A stretch of 64,000 bases of DNA. Origin: Amniculibacterium aquaticum (lineage in GTDB: Bacteria > Bacteroidota > Bacteroidia > Flavobacteriales > Weeksellaceae). Shown here piece after piece: positions 17,453 through 26,691 of the stretch. The DNA is taken from contig NZ_REFA01000001.1 of assembly GCF_003852705.1 (NCBI RefSeq), forward strand, positions 62,001-126,000. Reading direction: 5' to 3'. How positions within the stretch are numbered: position 1 is the stretch's first letter; each line of letters begins with the position of its first letter. A program made the position numbers and the translations under genes. The notes below the pieces were generated by a model, which was not told where the DNA came from, searched no databases, and saw only the letters and a list, made by a program, of their open reading frames with translations.

Positions 17453-20400
17453 CTATTGTTTGTCCACTTTTACTTTGAAAAGAACTTCGTCTATTTCTAT
17501 TTCATCGTAATTATTGAGTGAATATACAAATTCTATTTTATCCGACAATACCTCATTGATAATATATTGATGATTGTTGGTAAGTTCTGTTTTGAACGGA
17601 CAATTTTCTTCTAATTGTAATGAAATTCTATCCGTAAGATCAAAATCTTTGTCTTTTCTTAAATTTTGAATTCTATTGACAAACTCTCTCGAAATTCCTT
17701 CAGACTTTAATTCATCGGTGATGGTAAGATCCAAGGCTACGGTTACCTTACCCTCGCTGATTACCGTCCATCCAGGAATGTCTTTGGTGGTGATTTCGGC
17801 ATCGTCTAAGGTAATTTCATAACCCGAAACTTCAATTTTTCCTTCTTTTTCTAATAAGGAAATCTGCTCTGAGGAGAAATTTTGAATCTCAGCACCAACC
17901 GTTTTCATGTCTTTGCCCAATTTAGGTCCCAAAGCTTTAAAGTTTGGTTTGATTTGTTTCACGATAAGGTGGCTGGCTTCTTCGGCATTGATCAATTGAA
18001 GTTCTTTTACATTAACTTCTTGCTTAATCAGGTCGCTAACCGCCAGTAATTGAGTTTCTGTTTTTGTGTCCAAAACAGGGATCATTACTTTTTGAAGAGG
18101 CTGTCTTACTTTTATGTTCTCCTTCTTTCTCAAAGAGAAAACCATGGAGGTAACTTGTTGTGCAAGATGGGTTTTCTCTACCAAATCCAATTCGATTTTG
18201 TTTTCGTCAACCGTTGGGAAATTGGTTAGGTGTACACTTTCTGCACGGTCTTTGCCGGTAATGCTGTTCAAATCTCTGTACAATTGATCCATGAAAAATG
18301 GTGCAATTGGAGCGGCAATTTTTGCAATCGACTCTAGGCAGGTGTATAAAGTTTGGTAAGCGGAGATTTTATCTTCCGAATAATCGCCTTTCCAGAATCT
18401 TCTTCTGCAGAGTCTTACATACCAATTAGAAAGGTTGTCGTTCACAAAAGTATTGATGGCTCTAGCTACTTTTGTAGGTTCGTAATCGTTGTAATTTTCA
18501 GTAACTTCTTTTATCAAGAGGTGCAGTTCTGATAAGATCCAACGGTCGATTTCAGGACGGTTTTCAATTTCTTTTTCGCTGTATTTAAAACCATCAACAT
18601 TGGCATAAAGAGCGAAGAATGAATAGGTGTTGTATAGTGTTCCGAAGAATTTTCTTCTTACCTCGTCTATGCCTTCCAGGTCAAATTTTAGATTCTCCCA
18701 AGGATTGGCATTGGAGATCATGTACCAACGGGTAGCATCGGGACCGTATTTTTTCAAAGTCTCGAAAGGGTCTATGGCATTGCCCAATCTTTTGGACATT
18801 TTTTGCCCGTTTTTATCCAAAACCAAACCGTTTGACACCACATTTTTATATGCAATTCCGTCAAAAACTGTGGTTGCAATGGCGTGTAAGGTATAGAACC
18901 AACCACGAGTTTGGTCCACACCTTCGGCGATGAAATCTGCAGGGAAAGCTTTGTTGTTGTCGATGAGTTCTTTGTTTTCGAACGGATAATGCAATTGTGC
19001 ATAAGGCATTGCTCCGGAATCAAACCATACATCGATCAGGTCGCTCTCTCTTTTCATTGGTTTGCCATTTTCGGAAACCAAAACAATTCCATCAACAATA
19101 TTTTTATGCAAATCAATTTTAGCATAATTTTCCTCGTTCATGTTCCCGATTTCAAATCCTTTGAATGGGTTTTCGGTCATGAAACCTAGGGATACGGATT
19201 TTTCAATTTCTGTATAAAGTTCTTCAACAGAACCGATGATGATTTCCTCTTTAGAATCTTCTGTTCTCCAGATGGGCAATGGGATTCCCCAATATCTTGA
19301 GCGGGAAAGGTTCCAGTCGTTTACATTTTCTAACCAATTGGCAAATCGGCCTTCTCCGGTCGATTTTGGTTTCCAATTGATGTCTTCATTCAGTTCTACC
19401 AATCGGTTTTTGACTTGAGACATTTTCACAAACCAAGAGTCGAGAGGATAGTACAAAACCGGCTTGTCTGTTCTCCAGCAATGCGGATAGCTGTGTGCAT
19501 ATTTTTCAACTTTGAAAGCTTTGTTCTCGGTTTTTAGTAAAATAGCGAGTTCTACATCCCAAGATTTTTCAGGAGCAGTACCTTCGTCGTAATATTCGTT
19601 TTTGATGAATTTTCCTGAGAAAATTTCAGGGACATTTTCGCCTTTCAAAAATCGTCCTGTAAGATCCACCAAAGGGACAAGGTTGTCGTTTTCGTCTTTC
19701 ACCAGCATTGGTGGGACTCCAGCGTCTTTAGCTACTTTAGCATCGTCGGCACCAAAAGTAGGAGCGGTGTGTACAATACCCGTACCGTCTTCGGTGGTAA
19801 CAAAGTCTCCGGGAATTACTACAAATGCTTTTTCCGGATTTTCTGATGGTAAAAACCAAGGAACCAATTGCTCGTAGGTCGTGCCACAAAGGTCTGAACC
19901 TTTGAATTCGGTTATGACTTGATAAGGGATGGTTTTGTTTTCCGAAGAATAATTGGTGAAATCTTCATCCGAACCTTCCGCATATTTTTTGCCAAATTGT
20001 TTTGCTACCAATGCTTTAGCAAGTATTATGTTGATGGGCTCAAAAGTATATTGGTTGAAGGTTTTTATCAAAACATAATCGATGTCATTACCTACGGTAA
20101 GTGCCGTGTTGGAAGGCAAAGTCCAAGGAGTTGTGGTCCAAGCCAGAATGTGGATGTTGTCCTGTACCGATGCTAAGATGGGTTGTAATTTTTCTGATAG
20201 ATTTTTTACTTTAAACTGTGCAACAACCGTGGTGTCCGAAACATCACGATATGTTCCGGGTTGGTTAAGTTCGTGAGAAGACAGTCCGGTACCTGCTTTT
20301 GGCGAGTACGGTTGTATGGTGTACCCTTTGTACAAAAGATTTTTGTTGTACAATTGTTTCAAAAGCCACCAAACGGTTTCCATATATTTGGGTTGATAGG

Positions 20401-20851
20401 TGATGTATGGGTTTTCCAAATCGACCCAGTAACCGATTTTTTCGGTAAGGTCGTTCCAAACATCGGTGTATTTCATCACGGCGTTTCTACACGCTTGGTT
20501 GTACTCTTCGATGGTGATTTTTTTTCCGATATCTTCTTTGGTAATTTCCAATTCTTTCTCTACGCCCAATTCTACAGGGAGCCCGTGGGTGTCCCAACCG
20601 GCTTTACGAAATACCTGTTTTCCGTTTTGGGTTTGGAAACGACAAAAAATATCTTTAATTGCTCTTGCCATCACATGGTGTATGCCGGGAAGTCCGTTTG
20701 CGGAAGGAGGTCCTTCGTAGAAAACAAATTCCGGTTGTCCTTTTCTAATCTCTACCGATTTTTTGAAGGTATCTTCTTGTTTCCATGATGCAGCTACGCC
20801 GTCTGCAACTGCTATTAAATCTAATTTTTTATATTCGTTGAATTTCGTCAT
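17453..20851 (-). CDS. ileS: isoleucine--tRNA ligase
   Basis: Class I synthetase, 1132 residues. The HIGH motif is in SANGLPGIHHVMAR (about 50-63), and the KMSKS-equivalent is NGQKMSKRLGN near residue 690. The editing domain lies between, and the C-terminal third is the anticodon-binding part plus an extra tail. The length and lack of a terminal zinc-finger Cys cluster fit the eukaryote-like type 2 IleRS, which is often resistant to mupirocin (inference from family). It begins the minus-strand run toward lspA and trpS. Confidence 0.96.
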   Translation of the reverse strand: MTKFNEYKKLDLIAVADGVAASWKQEDTFKKSVEIRKGQPEFVFYEGPPSANGLPGIHHVMARAIKDIFCRFQTQNGKQVFRKAGWDTHGLPVELGVEKELEITKEDIGKKITIEEYNQACRNAVMKYTDVWNDLTEKIGYWVDLENPYITYQPKYMETVWWLLKQLYNKNLLYKGYTIQPYSPKAGTGLSSHELNQPGTYRDVSDTTVVAQFKVKNLSEKLQPILASVQDNIHILAWTTTPWTLPSNTALTVGNDIDYVLIKTFNQYTFEPINIILAKALVAKQFGKKYAEGSDEDFTNYSSENKTIPYQVITEFKGSDLCGTTYEQLVPWFLPSENPEKAFVVIPGDFVTTEDGTGIVHTAPTFGADDAKVAKDAGVPPMLVKDENDNLVPLVDLTGRFLKGENVPEIFSGKFIKNEYYDEGTAPEKSWDVELAILLKTENKAFKVEKYAHSYPHCWRTDKPVLYYPLDSWFVKMSQVKNRLVELNEDINWKPKSTGEGRFANWLENVNDWNLSRSRYWGIPLPIWRTEDSKEEIIIGSVEELYTEIEKSVSLGFMTENPFKGFEIGNMNEENYAKIDLHKNIVDGIVLVSENGKPMKRESDLIDVWFDSGAMPYAQLHYPFENKELIDNNKAFPADFIAEGVDQTRGWFYTLHAIATTVFDGIAYKNVVSNGLVLDKNGQKMSKRLGNAIDPFETLKKYGPDATRWYMISNANPWENLKFDLEGIDEVRRKFFGTLYNTYSFFALYANVDGFKYSEKEIENRPEIDRWILSELHLLIKEVTENYNDYEPTKVARAINTFVNDNLSNWYVRLCRRRFWKGDYSEDKISAYQTLYTCLESIAKIAAPIAPFFMDQLYRDLNSITGKDRAESVHLTNFPTVDENKIELDLVEKTHLAQQVTSMVFSLRKKENIKVRQPLQKVMIPVLDTKTETQLLAVSDLIKQEVNVKELQLINAEEASHLIVKQIKPNFKALGPKLGKDMKTVGAEIQNFSSEQISLLEKEGKIEVSGYEITLDDAEITTKDIPGWTVISEGKVTVALDLTITDELKSEGISREFVNRIQNLRKDKDFDLTDRISLQLEENCPFKTELTNNHQYIINEVLSDKIEFVYSLNNYDEIEIDEVLFKVKVDKQ

Positions 20852-20981
20852 TGTAACTTCTTTCGCTTAAGATTTTTAATCGTGCGAATATAATGATTTT
20901 TAACGAAAAAATGGAGTGTAATTGTTCAATAATTGTTGGTTTTTAATCGTTTAGAAAGAAGAATTTGAAGTTTTTTCGATT

Positions 20982-21974
20982 TTAGATTAATGAAATCCCC
21001 AAGCCGGGTTTTTCGGAGATTTTTATTTTACCCTCTTTTACGAAACTTCCTTGGGCATAGTCGTTGGCGATAAGGTTGGCACCGTCCAGATCTGCAAAGT
21101 CCAACAGCGGTGCTAATGCACATGCTGCGGAAATCCCAACACTGGATTCCGTCATGCAACCGAGCATGATTTTAAAGTCGTTGTCTTTCGCTTTTTGTAT
21201 TAATTCTAGCGCGGGAGTCAGTCCACCGCATTTCATCAGTTTGATGTTGATGCTTTTGTAATGTGGTTTTAATTTTTCTAAATCTTCCAGGTGTTGCGCA
21301 TCTTCATCGGCCATCCAGTTGGCGAATTTGTTTTTATCAAGAGTGTTAAACTTTTCAATAGGCATGGGCTGTTCGATGTAGGTGAAGTGTTCAGAAATTG
21401 GACAATTCTGAAGCCAAATGCAATCGTCTTTGGTGAAGCTGGCGTTGGCATCCAAGGCGATGTTTTTCTCAGTTTGTAAGAGTTTTTCTAAATTATTTTT
21501 ATCCAAACTGCTGCATTTTACTTTGAATTTTGACCACGAGCTTTCATTAATTTTTTTTAATTGAACCTCGATAGGAGCTATGGAAATGGTGATGGAGCTT
21601 TCGGTTGAAACGGTGTTAGATAAACGATTGAGTTCGGCAAAAGATTTATTTTCCAATTTTCCGTACAAATCCCAATACGCACAATCCAAAGCCGATTGTA
21701 GAAAAGAGGGCAGATCTAAGGATTTTAGTTTCAAATTAAATTCAAAGGGATGTGAGATTGATGGGGTTTCAATTTCTTTTTCAATAGATTTTAACTTTAC
21801 GATAAAATCGTCCAAACGAATGCCGTAATAGTCGATTTCTACACATTCGCCATAGCCTTTCTTTTCATGATGAGAAAGTTCTATAAGCAATGCGTTTCGG
21901 TGTTGATATTTCCCGTAGGCAATTGAAAAAGTTTCCTTCATTTTCAATTGGGCTTTGTAGAATTTCAGTTTCAT
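20982..21974 (-). CDS. dipeptide epimerase, probable L-Ala-D/L-Glu epimerase
   Basis: Enolase superfamily, muconate-lactonizing type, 330 residues. The catalytic Lys pair is in KFKVK (about 151-155) and INIKLMKCGG; metal ligands are Asp in ALDANAS, Glu in YIEQPM and Asp in ADEDA. A DxD motif in FADLDGANL is typical of dipeptide epimerases and binds the substrate ammonium. Such enzymes act in murein peptide recycling. Substrate specificity needs testing. Confidence 0.85.
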   Translation of the reverse strand: MKLKFYKAQLKMKETFSIAYGKYQHRNALLIELSHHEKKGYGECVEIDYYGIRLDDFIVKLKSIEKEIETPSISHPFEFNLKLKSLDLPSFLQSALDCAYWDLYGKLENKSFAELNRLSNTVSTESSITISIAPIEVQLKKINESSWSKFKVKCSSLDKNNLEKLLQTEKNIALDANASFTKDDCIWLQNCPISEHFTYIEQPMPIEKFNTLDKNKFANWMADEDAQHLEDLEKLKPHYKSINIKLMKCGGLTPALELIQKAKDNDFKIMLGCMTESSVGISAACALAPLLDFADLDGANLIANDYAQGSFVKEGKIKISEKPGLGISLI

Positions 21975-22151
21975 ACTTTAAAGATATAAAATCAATTTTG
22001 AAAAGAATAAAAAATTTTTTAGCAACAAAATAAAATTAAATACCCAGAGAATCAGGCTGTTAAGACTTGTTAGTACAATGCAATACAAAGTAGTGTAACA
22101 AAAATACAGGTTTATAATACCTATTAGGAAAACAATAAAAAATCTTTGGTC

Positions 22152-24383
22152 ATGAAAATTTATTATGCAATCCCATACTTATTTTTAGGTAACTTAATAT
22201 GGGCACAACAGGTACAAAAAGACACGGTAAAAAGTACAGAAATAAAAGAAGTGGTTTTGAAGAAGAAAACACTTCAAAAAAAATCGGATCGCATGGTGTA
22301 TGATGTAGGCAACTCTCCGGTAGCTAAAGGAAACAATGGTTTTGAACTTTTGAAACAAACTCCGATGTTGTCTTCTACGGATGACAAATCTTTGAAAGTT
22401 TTAGGAAAAGGAAGTACCAAAATATACATCAACGGAAAAGCGCAAACTATGGATGCAGATGCGATAGTGGATATGTTGAAAAGTATGCCGGCAGAAAATA
22501 TTTCTAAAATAGAAGTGTTCACCGTGCCTTCTAGTGAATTTCAGGTGGAAGGAAATGAAGCCATTGTGAATGTTATTCTCAAGAAAAAATCTTCGGATGG
22601 GATCAACGGGAATGTAAAAATTGAAGATCAAATTGCCAAAAGCAATAGTGCAACCCTTTCAACATCTTTCAATTACAGAAAAGGGAAGTTCGGACTTCAA
22701 GCCAATGTTAACGGGGGCAAAATTGTACGGGATCAGTATTATATTTTGACCAACGGAAACGATGGCGGAGCACAGCCGTTCAGCTTAAAATCTGAAGGAG
22801 ATGTGGTGTCCAAGTTCGGGCAATGGGGTGGTTATCTAAATATGGATTACCAGTTAACCGATCGACAAAAATTGGATTTTTCTTTTCAGCACAGGGATAA
22901 AGAGGAGAAGCCTTCTACCACTAATTTTATTAACGAATTAAGAAATTCCGGAAGCTTATTCGAGATCACTCAAACATTGAATACCACCAACTCTAAAGTT
23001 TCCAATCAGTCCTATAATTTAGGTTACGAATGGCTGACCGACGACAAAGGTAGCAAACTGAACGCCAATGCATCTTATATGTATTTTGATAAAACAGGGG
23101 TGAATAACAACAGTACAGTATTGCTCAATACCCAACAGCAACCGGTATCAATCTTGAAACAATTTAACCAATCTACACCGCTTAGGATTAACAATTGGGC
23201 ATTGAAAGCGGATTATGTTCAGCAACTTAAAAGCGGCCATGTTTTGAGTGCTGGCTTGGCATACAACAATACATTGACGGATAGCGATACCCGGTTTGAA
23301 AACATATTGCCTCCTACAGGTTTGGATGGGAATCAGTCCAATCATTTCGCCTATGAAGAAAAAATTTACGGCATCTACGGGACTTGGGAAAAGAAATGGT
23401 CGGATCGCACCAACACCAAACTTGGGTTAAGGTACGAACGCACAAATGCCGAAGGGAATGTCTTGGATAAAAACATTCAAATCGAGAGAAAGGATGGAGA
23501 TTGGTTGCCTTTTGCAAGTTTTAATTATAACATGAATGAAGATCATCAGTTTTCTACAAGTTTTAGCAGTCGAGTGAGAAGACCTTCTTTCTGGGCTCTT
23601 AATCCGGTAAAAATTTATCTAACAGCCAATAATTACATTCAGAACAACCCTTTTACGCAGTCAGAATTGGTGTACAATACCGAGTTGCAGTATATTTTTA
23701 AGAGCTCTTATTTCATAACAGCTTCCTATGGCTTTACGGATCGTGCTTTGGAGCAGGTACCTCTGTCCGGGATGAAGAATGACGGTTCTGGAGAGAGTGT
23801 ACTGGCATACATTTCTACCAATTACGGAACTAAGAAAGAATTCAGCCTTTCTTTTGGTATGCAAAAACAATATTTTAAAGGAATTTGGCAAATGAACAAT
23901 TCATTGGTTTTGGGGTACAACCAATACAAAGGAACCGTGTACGGAGATCCTACAGACACCCAAAATTTGGTTGCTTTTCAGAAATACGAACTGGATAGAC
24001 AGTCTCAATTCGTGCAATTGCAACTCAACAATACGATACGATTGTCTCCACAAAAAGACTGGTATTTGGGTGTTAATTATTTTTATCTCTCCCCAATAGA
24101 ATTGGTTGTAGGAAAGATGAATACCTTGCACAGCTTGGATCTGTCTTTGAAAAAAATGCATAAAAATTGGACTTTTTCTTTGGAAGCAAAAGATGTTTTT
24201 GGGACCAACAAAAATTATATTAAAGGCAGTGATGGTTTTGGAAATTACAATATTGTTGACCAAAACCAATACAATAGAAAATTGGTTTTAGGATTGACCT
24301 ATAATTTCGGAAACCAAAAAGTTCAGAAGGTGAAAAAATCGGAGTCCGCCAATGACGATGTGAGAAGCAGAACAGGAAGTTAG
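22152..24383 (+). CDS. outer membrane beta-barrel receptor-like protein
   Basis: 743 residues. A signal peptide ends at NLIWAQQ, then a TonB-dependent-receptor-type plug (about 40-140: LLKQTPMLSSTDDKSLKVLGKGSTKIYINGK, ENISKIEVFTVPSSEFQVEGNEAIVNVILKKK) and a long C-terminal barrel of the outer-membrane protein beta-barrel family (YNLGYEWLTDDKGSK; LNYNMNEDHQFSTSFSSR). There is no CarboxypepD_reg N-domain. The frame also allows a TTG at 22146; ATG 22152 is chosen. The ligand is unknown. The neighbours do not suggest a substrate. The exb/tonB-like operon at 7.7-9.7 kb could energise it, but this is only inference. Confidence 0.85.
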   Translation: MKIYYAIPYLFLGNLIWAQQVQKDTVKSTEIKEVVLKKKTLQKKSDRMVYDVGNSPVAKGNNGFELLKQTPMLSSTDDKSLKVLGKGSTKIYINGKAQTMDADAIVDMLKSMPAENISKIEVFTVPSSEFQVEGNEAIVNVILKKKSSDGINGNVKIEDQIAKSNSATLSTSFNYRKGKFGLQANVNGGKIVRDQYYILTNGNDGGAQPFSLKSEGDVVSKFGQWGGYLNMDYQLTDRQKLDFSFQHRDKEEKPSTTNFINELRNSGSLFEITQTLNTTNSKVSNQSYNLGYEWLTDDKGSKLNANASYMYFDKTGVNNNSTVLLNTQQQPVSILKQFNQSTPLRINNWALKADYVQQLKSGHVLSAGLAYNNTLTDSDTRFENILPPTGLDGNQSNHFAYEEKIYGIYGTWEKKWSDRTNTKLGLRYERTNAEGNVLDKNIQIERKDGDWLPFASFNYNMNEDHQFSTSFSSRVRRPSFWALNPVKIYLTANNYIQNNPFTQSELVYNTELQYIFKSSYFITASYGFTDRALEQVPLSGMKNDGSGESVLAYISTNYGTKKEFSLSFGMQKQYFKGIWQMNNSLVLGYNQYKGTVYGDPTDTQNLVAFQKYELDRQSQFVQLQLNNTIRLSPQKDWYLGVNYFYLSPIELVVGKMNTLHSLDLSLKKMHKNWTFSLEAKDVFGTNKNYIKGSDGFGNYNIVDQNQYNRKLVLGLTYNFGNQKVQKVKKSESANDDVRSRTGS

Positions 24384-24438
24384 TCCTAATTTCGCATCAA
24401 ATCATCCACGAATTGACAACCAATTGTAGATAAAAGAC

Positions 24439-24446
24439 TACCTTTG
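24439..24446 (+). promoter_or_regulatory. -7 promoter element for pepT
   Basis: TACCTTTG, 26 bp before the pepT ATG. Confidence 0.55.
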
Positions 24447-24472
24447 TTTTTCTAAAAAAATAATCTTATACA

Positions 24473-25735
24473 ATGCAGACGATAGATTTTACTTTGGATT
24501 GGAAACTTAAGCTCCAAAACCGTTTTATCAATTATGTAAAAATATTTTCAACCAGCGATCCGGAAAGCGAGACCACCCCATCTTCGCCACAGCAGTGGGA
24601 CATGGCAAATTTTCTTTTCGAAGAGCTAAAGCAATTGGGACTTTCCGATGTAAGTATAGACGACAAAGGCTATATCTACGCCTATGTCCCTTCTAATTTG
24701 GAAAACGATAACGAGCCGACAGTAGGTTTTATTTCTCACTACGACTCAACACCGGATTTTAACGGGAAAGATATCAAACCCATTATCTGGGACGATTACG
24801 ACGGTGGCGATTTGTTGTTGAACAAAGAAACGGGCTTCACACTTTCTCCATCTAAATTCGAAAGCATGAAAGACTATGTGGGGCAAACTTTAATCACAAC
24901 AGACGGAACAACCCTCCTAAGTGCCGATGATAAAGCCGGAATTGCAGAAATTGTAACTGCTGCAGAATTTTTATTGGCACACCCGGAAATTAAACACGGA
25001 AGAATCGCTTTGGGCTTCACACCGGACGAGGAAATCGGTAGAGGAGCTCACCATTTTGATGTAGAAAAATTCGGTGCAGAATGGGCGTATACCATGGATG
25101 GCGGAGAAGTTGGTGAACTGGAGTATGAAAATTTTAACGCTGCAGGTGCCGTGGTAAAAATCCATGGACTTAGCGTTCATCCGGGATATGCTTTTGGTAA
25201 AATGGTGAATGCAGGACTTTTGGCTGCCGAATTTGCACAAATGTTACCGGCAAACGAAACCCCGGCAACAACAAAAGGTTTTGATGGTTTCTTCCACCTA
25301 ACCGATATTAATGCAGATGTCTCTGAAGCCAAGCTTCAATACATTATCCGCGATCACGATGCTGAAAAATTTGAGGCTAGAAAATCTTTGATGGAAACAA
25401 AGGTGAAAGAATTTAACCAAAAATACGGCGAGGGAACAGCCGAGGTTGAAATTAAAGAGCAGTACAGGAACATGAAACAGCAGTTTGAAGGCAAAATGCA
25501 CATCGTGGACATCGCTGCACAAGCCATGAAAGATGCCAACATCGAACCGAAAATAAAAGCCATCCGAGGTGGTACCGACGGAGCGCAACTTTCCTACATG
25601 GGATTGCCTTGTCCTAATATTTTTGCAGGTGGACTTAACTTCCACGGACCGTATGAATATGTACCGTTGGAAAGCATGGAAAAAGCCGTAAAAGTAATTG
25701 TAAACATTGCCAAAGCGGTAAAAAAACAAGCATAA
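24473..25735 (+). CDS. pepT: peptidase T (tripeptide aminopeptidase)
   Basis: M20-family zinc aminopeptidase that frees the N-terminal residue of tripeptides. The 420 residues carry the metal-site motifs GFISHYDSTPD (about 81-91), TLLSADDKAGIAE and GFTPDEEIGRGAHHF, and the C-terminal IRGGTDGAQLSYMG with GGLNFHGPYEYVPLESME. No signal peptide, so it is cytoplasmic. It converges on surE with a shared terminator between them. Confidence 0.95.
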   Translation: MQTIDFTLDWKLKLQNRFINYVKIFSTSDPESETTPSSPQQWDMANFLFEELKQLGLSDVSIDDKGYIYAYVPSNLENDNEPTVGFISHYDSTPDFNGKDIKPIIWDDYDGGDLLLNKETGFTLSPSKFESMKDYVGQTLITTDGTTLLSADDKAGIAEIVTAAEFLLAHPEIKHGRIALGFTPDEEIGRGAHHFDVEKFGAEWAYTMDGGEVGELEYENFNAAGAVVKIHGLSVHPGYAFGKMVNAGLLAAEFAQMLPANETPATTKGFDGFFHLTDINADVSEAKLQYIIRDHDAEKFEARKSLMETKVKEFNQKYGEGTAEVEIKEQYRNMKQQFEGKMHIVDIAAQAMKDANIEPKIKAIRGGTDGAQLSYMGLPCPNIFAGGLNFHGPYEYVPLESMEKAVKVIVNIAKAVKKQA

Positions 25736-25754
25736 TCTGCTTCACTAAAAACAT

Positions 25755-25790
25755 AAAAAAAGCCTTTCAATTTTTTTTGAAAGGCTTTTT
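25755..25790. terminator. bidirectional terminator between pepT and surE
   Basis: A 14-bp stem (AAAAAGCCTTTCAA with TTGAAAGGCTTTTT) has A- and T-runs on both sides. Confidence 0.8.
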
Positions 25791-25804
25791 AGTTTGAATG
25801 TATT

Positions 25805-26572
25805 TTAAATTGAATAATGCCTCTCCAGCTCTTTCATATACTCGTGAGCGGTAAGATCAAATTTTACAGGAACAATGGAAATGTACCCGTTAGAAAGTGC
25901 CGTTTCGTCGGCATCGTCACCATCGTCCATATTGTTGAAGTATCCGGTTAGCCAATAGTATTTTTTACCGTGAGGATTAATTCTTTCATCAAAACTTTCT
26001 TCCCATTTGGCATGGGCTTGTCTGCAAATTTTTATTCCTTTTATTTCGCTTTTGTTTAGTTTTGGAATGTTTACATTCAGTACAACTCCTTTAGGCATAG
26101 GGTTTTCCAAAGCGTTTAAGGTAATTTTTTTGATGAAGTCTTCGGCTTGTGAAAAATCGGCTTCATAGGCCAAGTCGCAAAGTGAAAAACCAATCGCTGG
26201 CAAACCTTCTACACCGGCCTCTACCGCTGCCGACATGGTTCCGGAATAGATGACATTGATGGACGAGTTGGCTCCGTGGTTAATGCCGGATACCACAAGA
26301 TCGGGCTTTCGGGTCAGTACTTTGTCCAAGGCAATTTTAATACAATCTACTGGGGTTCCGCTGCAAGAAAAATCGCGCTGAGGTCCTTCCAATTGTATTT
26401 CTTCTAAAGTTAAGGTCGAGTTGATGGTGATGGCATGGCCTTTGCCACTCTGTGGAGAGTTGGGGGCAACCACGATTACTTCGCCTATGGTATTCATAAT
26501 TTCTATTAATTTACGAATCCCTGGAGCGGTTATTCCATCGTCATTGGTAACCAATATCAGTGGTTTTTGCAT
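25805..26572 (-). CDS. surE: 5'/3'-nucleotidase SurE
   Basis: Metal-dependent nucleoside monophosphatase, 255 residues. The N-terminal LVTNDDGITAPGIRKL has the metal-binding Asp pair; NSPQSGKGHAITI and VSGINHGANSS are the other signature segments, and GTMSAAVEAG completes the active site. Monocistronic; its -7 element is at 26591-26598. Confidence 0.95.
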   Translation of the reverse strand: MQKPLILVTNDDGITAPGIRKLIEIMNTIGEVIVVAPNSPQSGKGHAITINSTLTLEEIQLEGPQRDFSCSGTPVDCIKIALDKVLTRKPDLVVSGINHGANSSINVIYSGTMSAAVEAGVEGLPAIGFSLCDLAYEADFSQAEDFIKKITLNALENPMPKGVVLNVNIPKLNKSEIKGIKICRQAHAKWEESFDERINPHGKKYYWLTGYFNNMDDGDDADETALSNGYISIVPVKFDLTAHEYMKELERHYSI

Positions 26573-26590
26573 ATTCTAAAATTTAGTTAG

Positions 26591-26598
26591 CAAATTTA
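26591..26598 (-). promoter_or_regulatory. -7 promoter element for surE
   Basis: TAAATTTG on the minus strand, 19 bp before the surE ATG. Confidence 0.5.
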
Positions 26599-26632
26599 GA
26601 TAAAAAAAATCGCCTTAATCTTTTATAAATAT

Positions 26633-26640
26633 TAAATTTG
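26633..26640 (+). promoter_or_regulatory. -7 promoter element for the processing protease
   Basis: TAAATTTG, 52 bp before ATG 26692. It would overlap a TTG-started reading frame at 26638, which is why that start is rejected. Confidence 0.5.
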
Positions 26641-26691
26641 ACAATTCAATTGATAACTTTAATCATTAATTTCAAAACTTACACAAACAAT

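Noticed and set aside
22152-24383. Siderophore receptor assignment for the outer-membrane barrel
   Set aside because: The plug and barrel are clear but no iron-uptake gene or iron-type operator is nearby to support a substrate.
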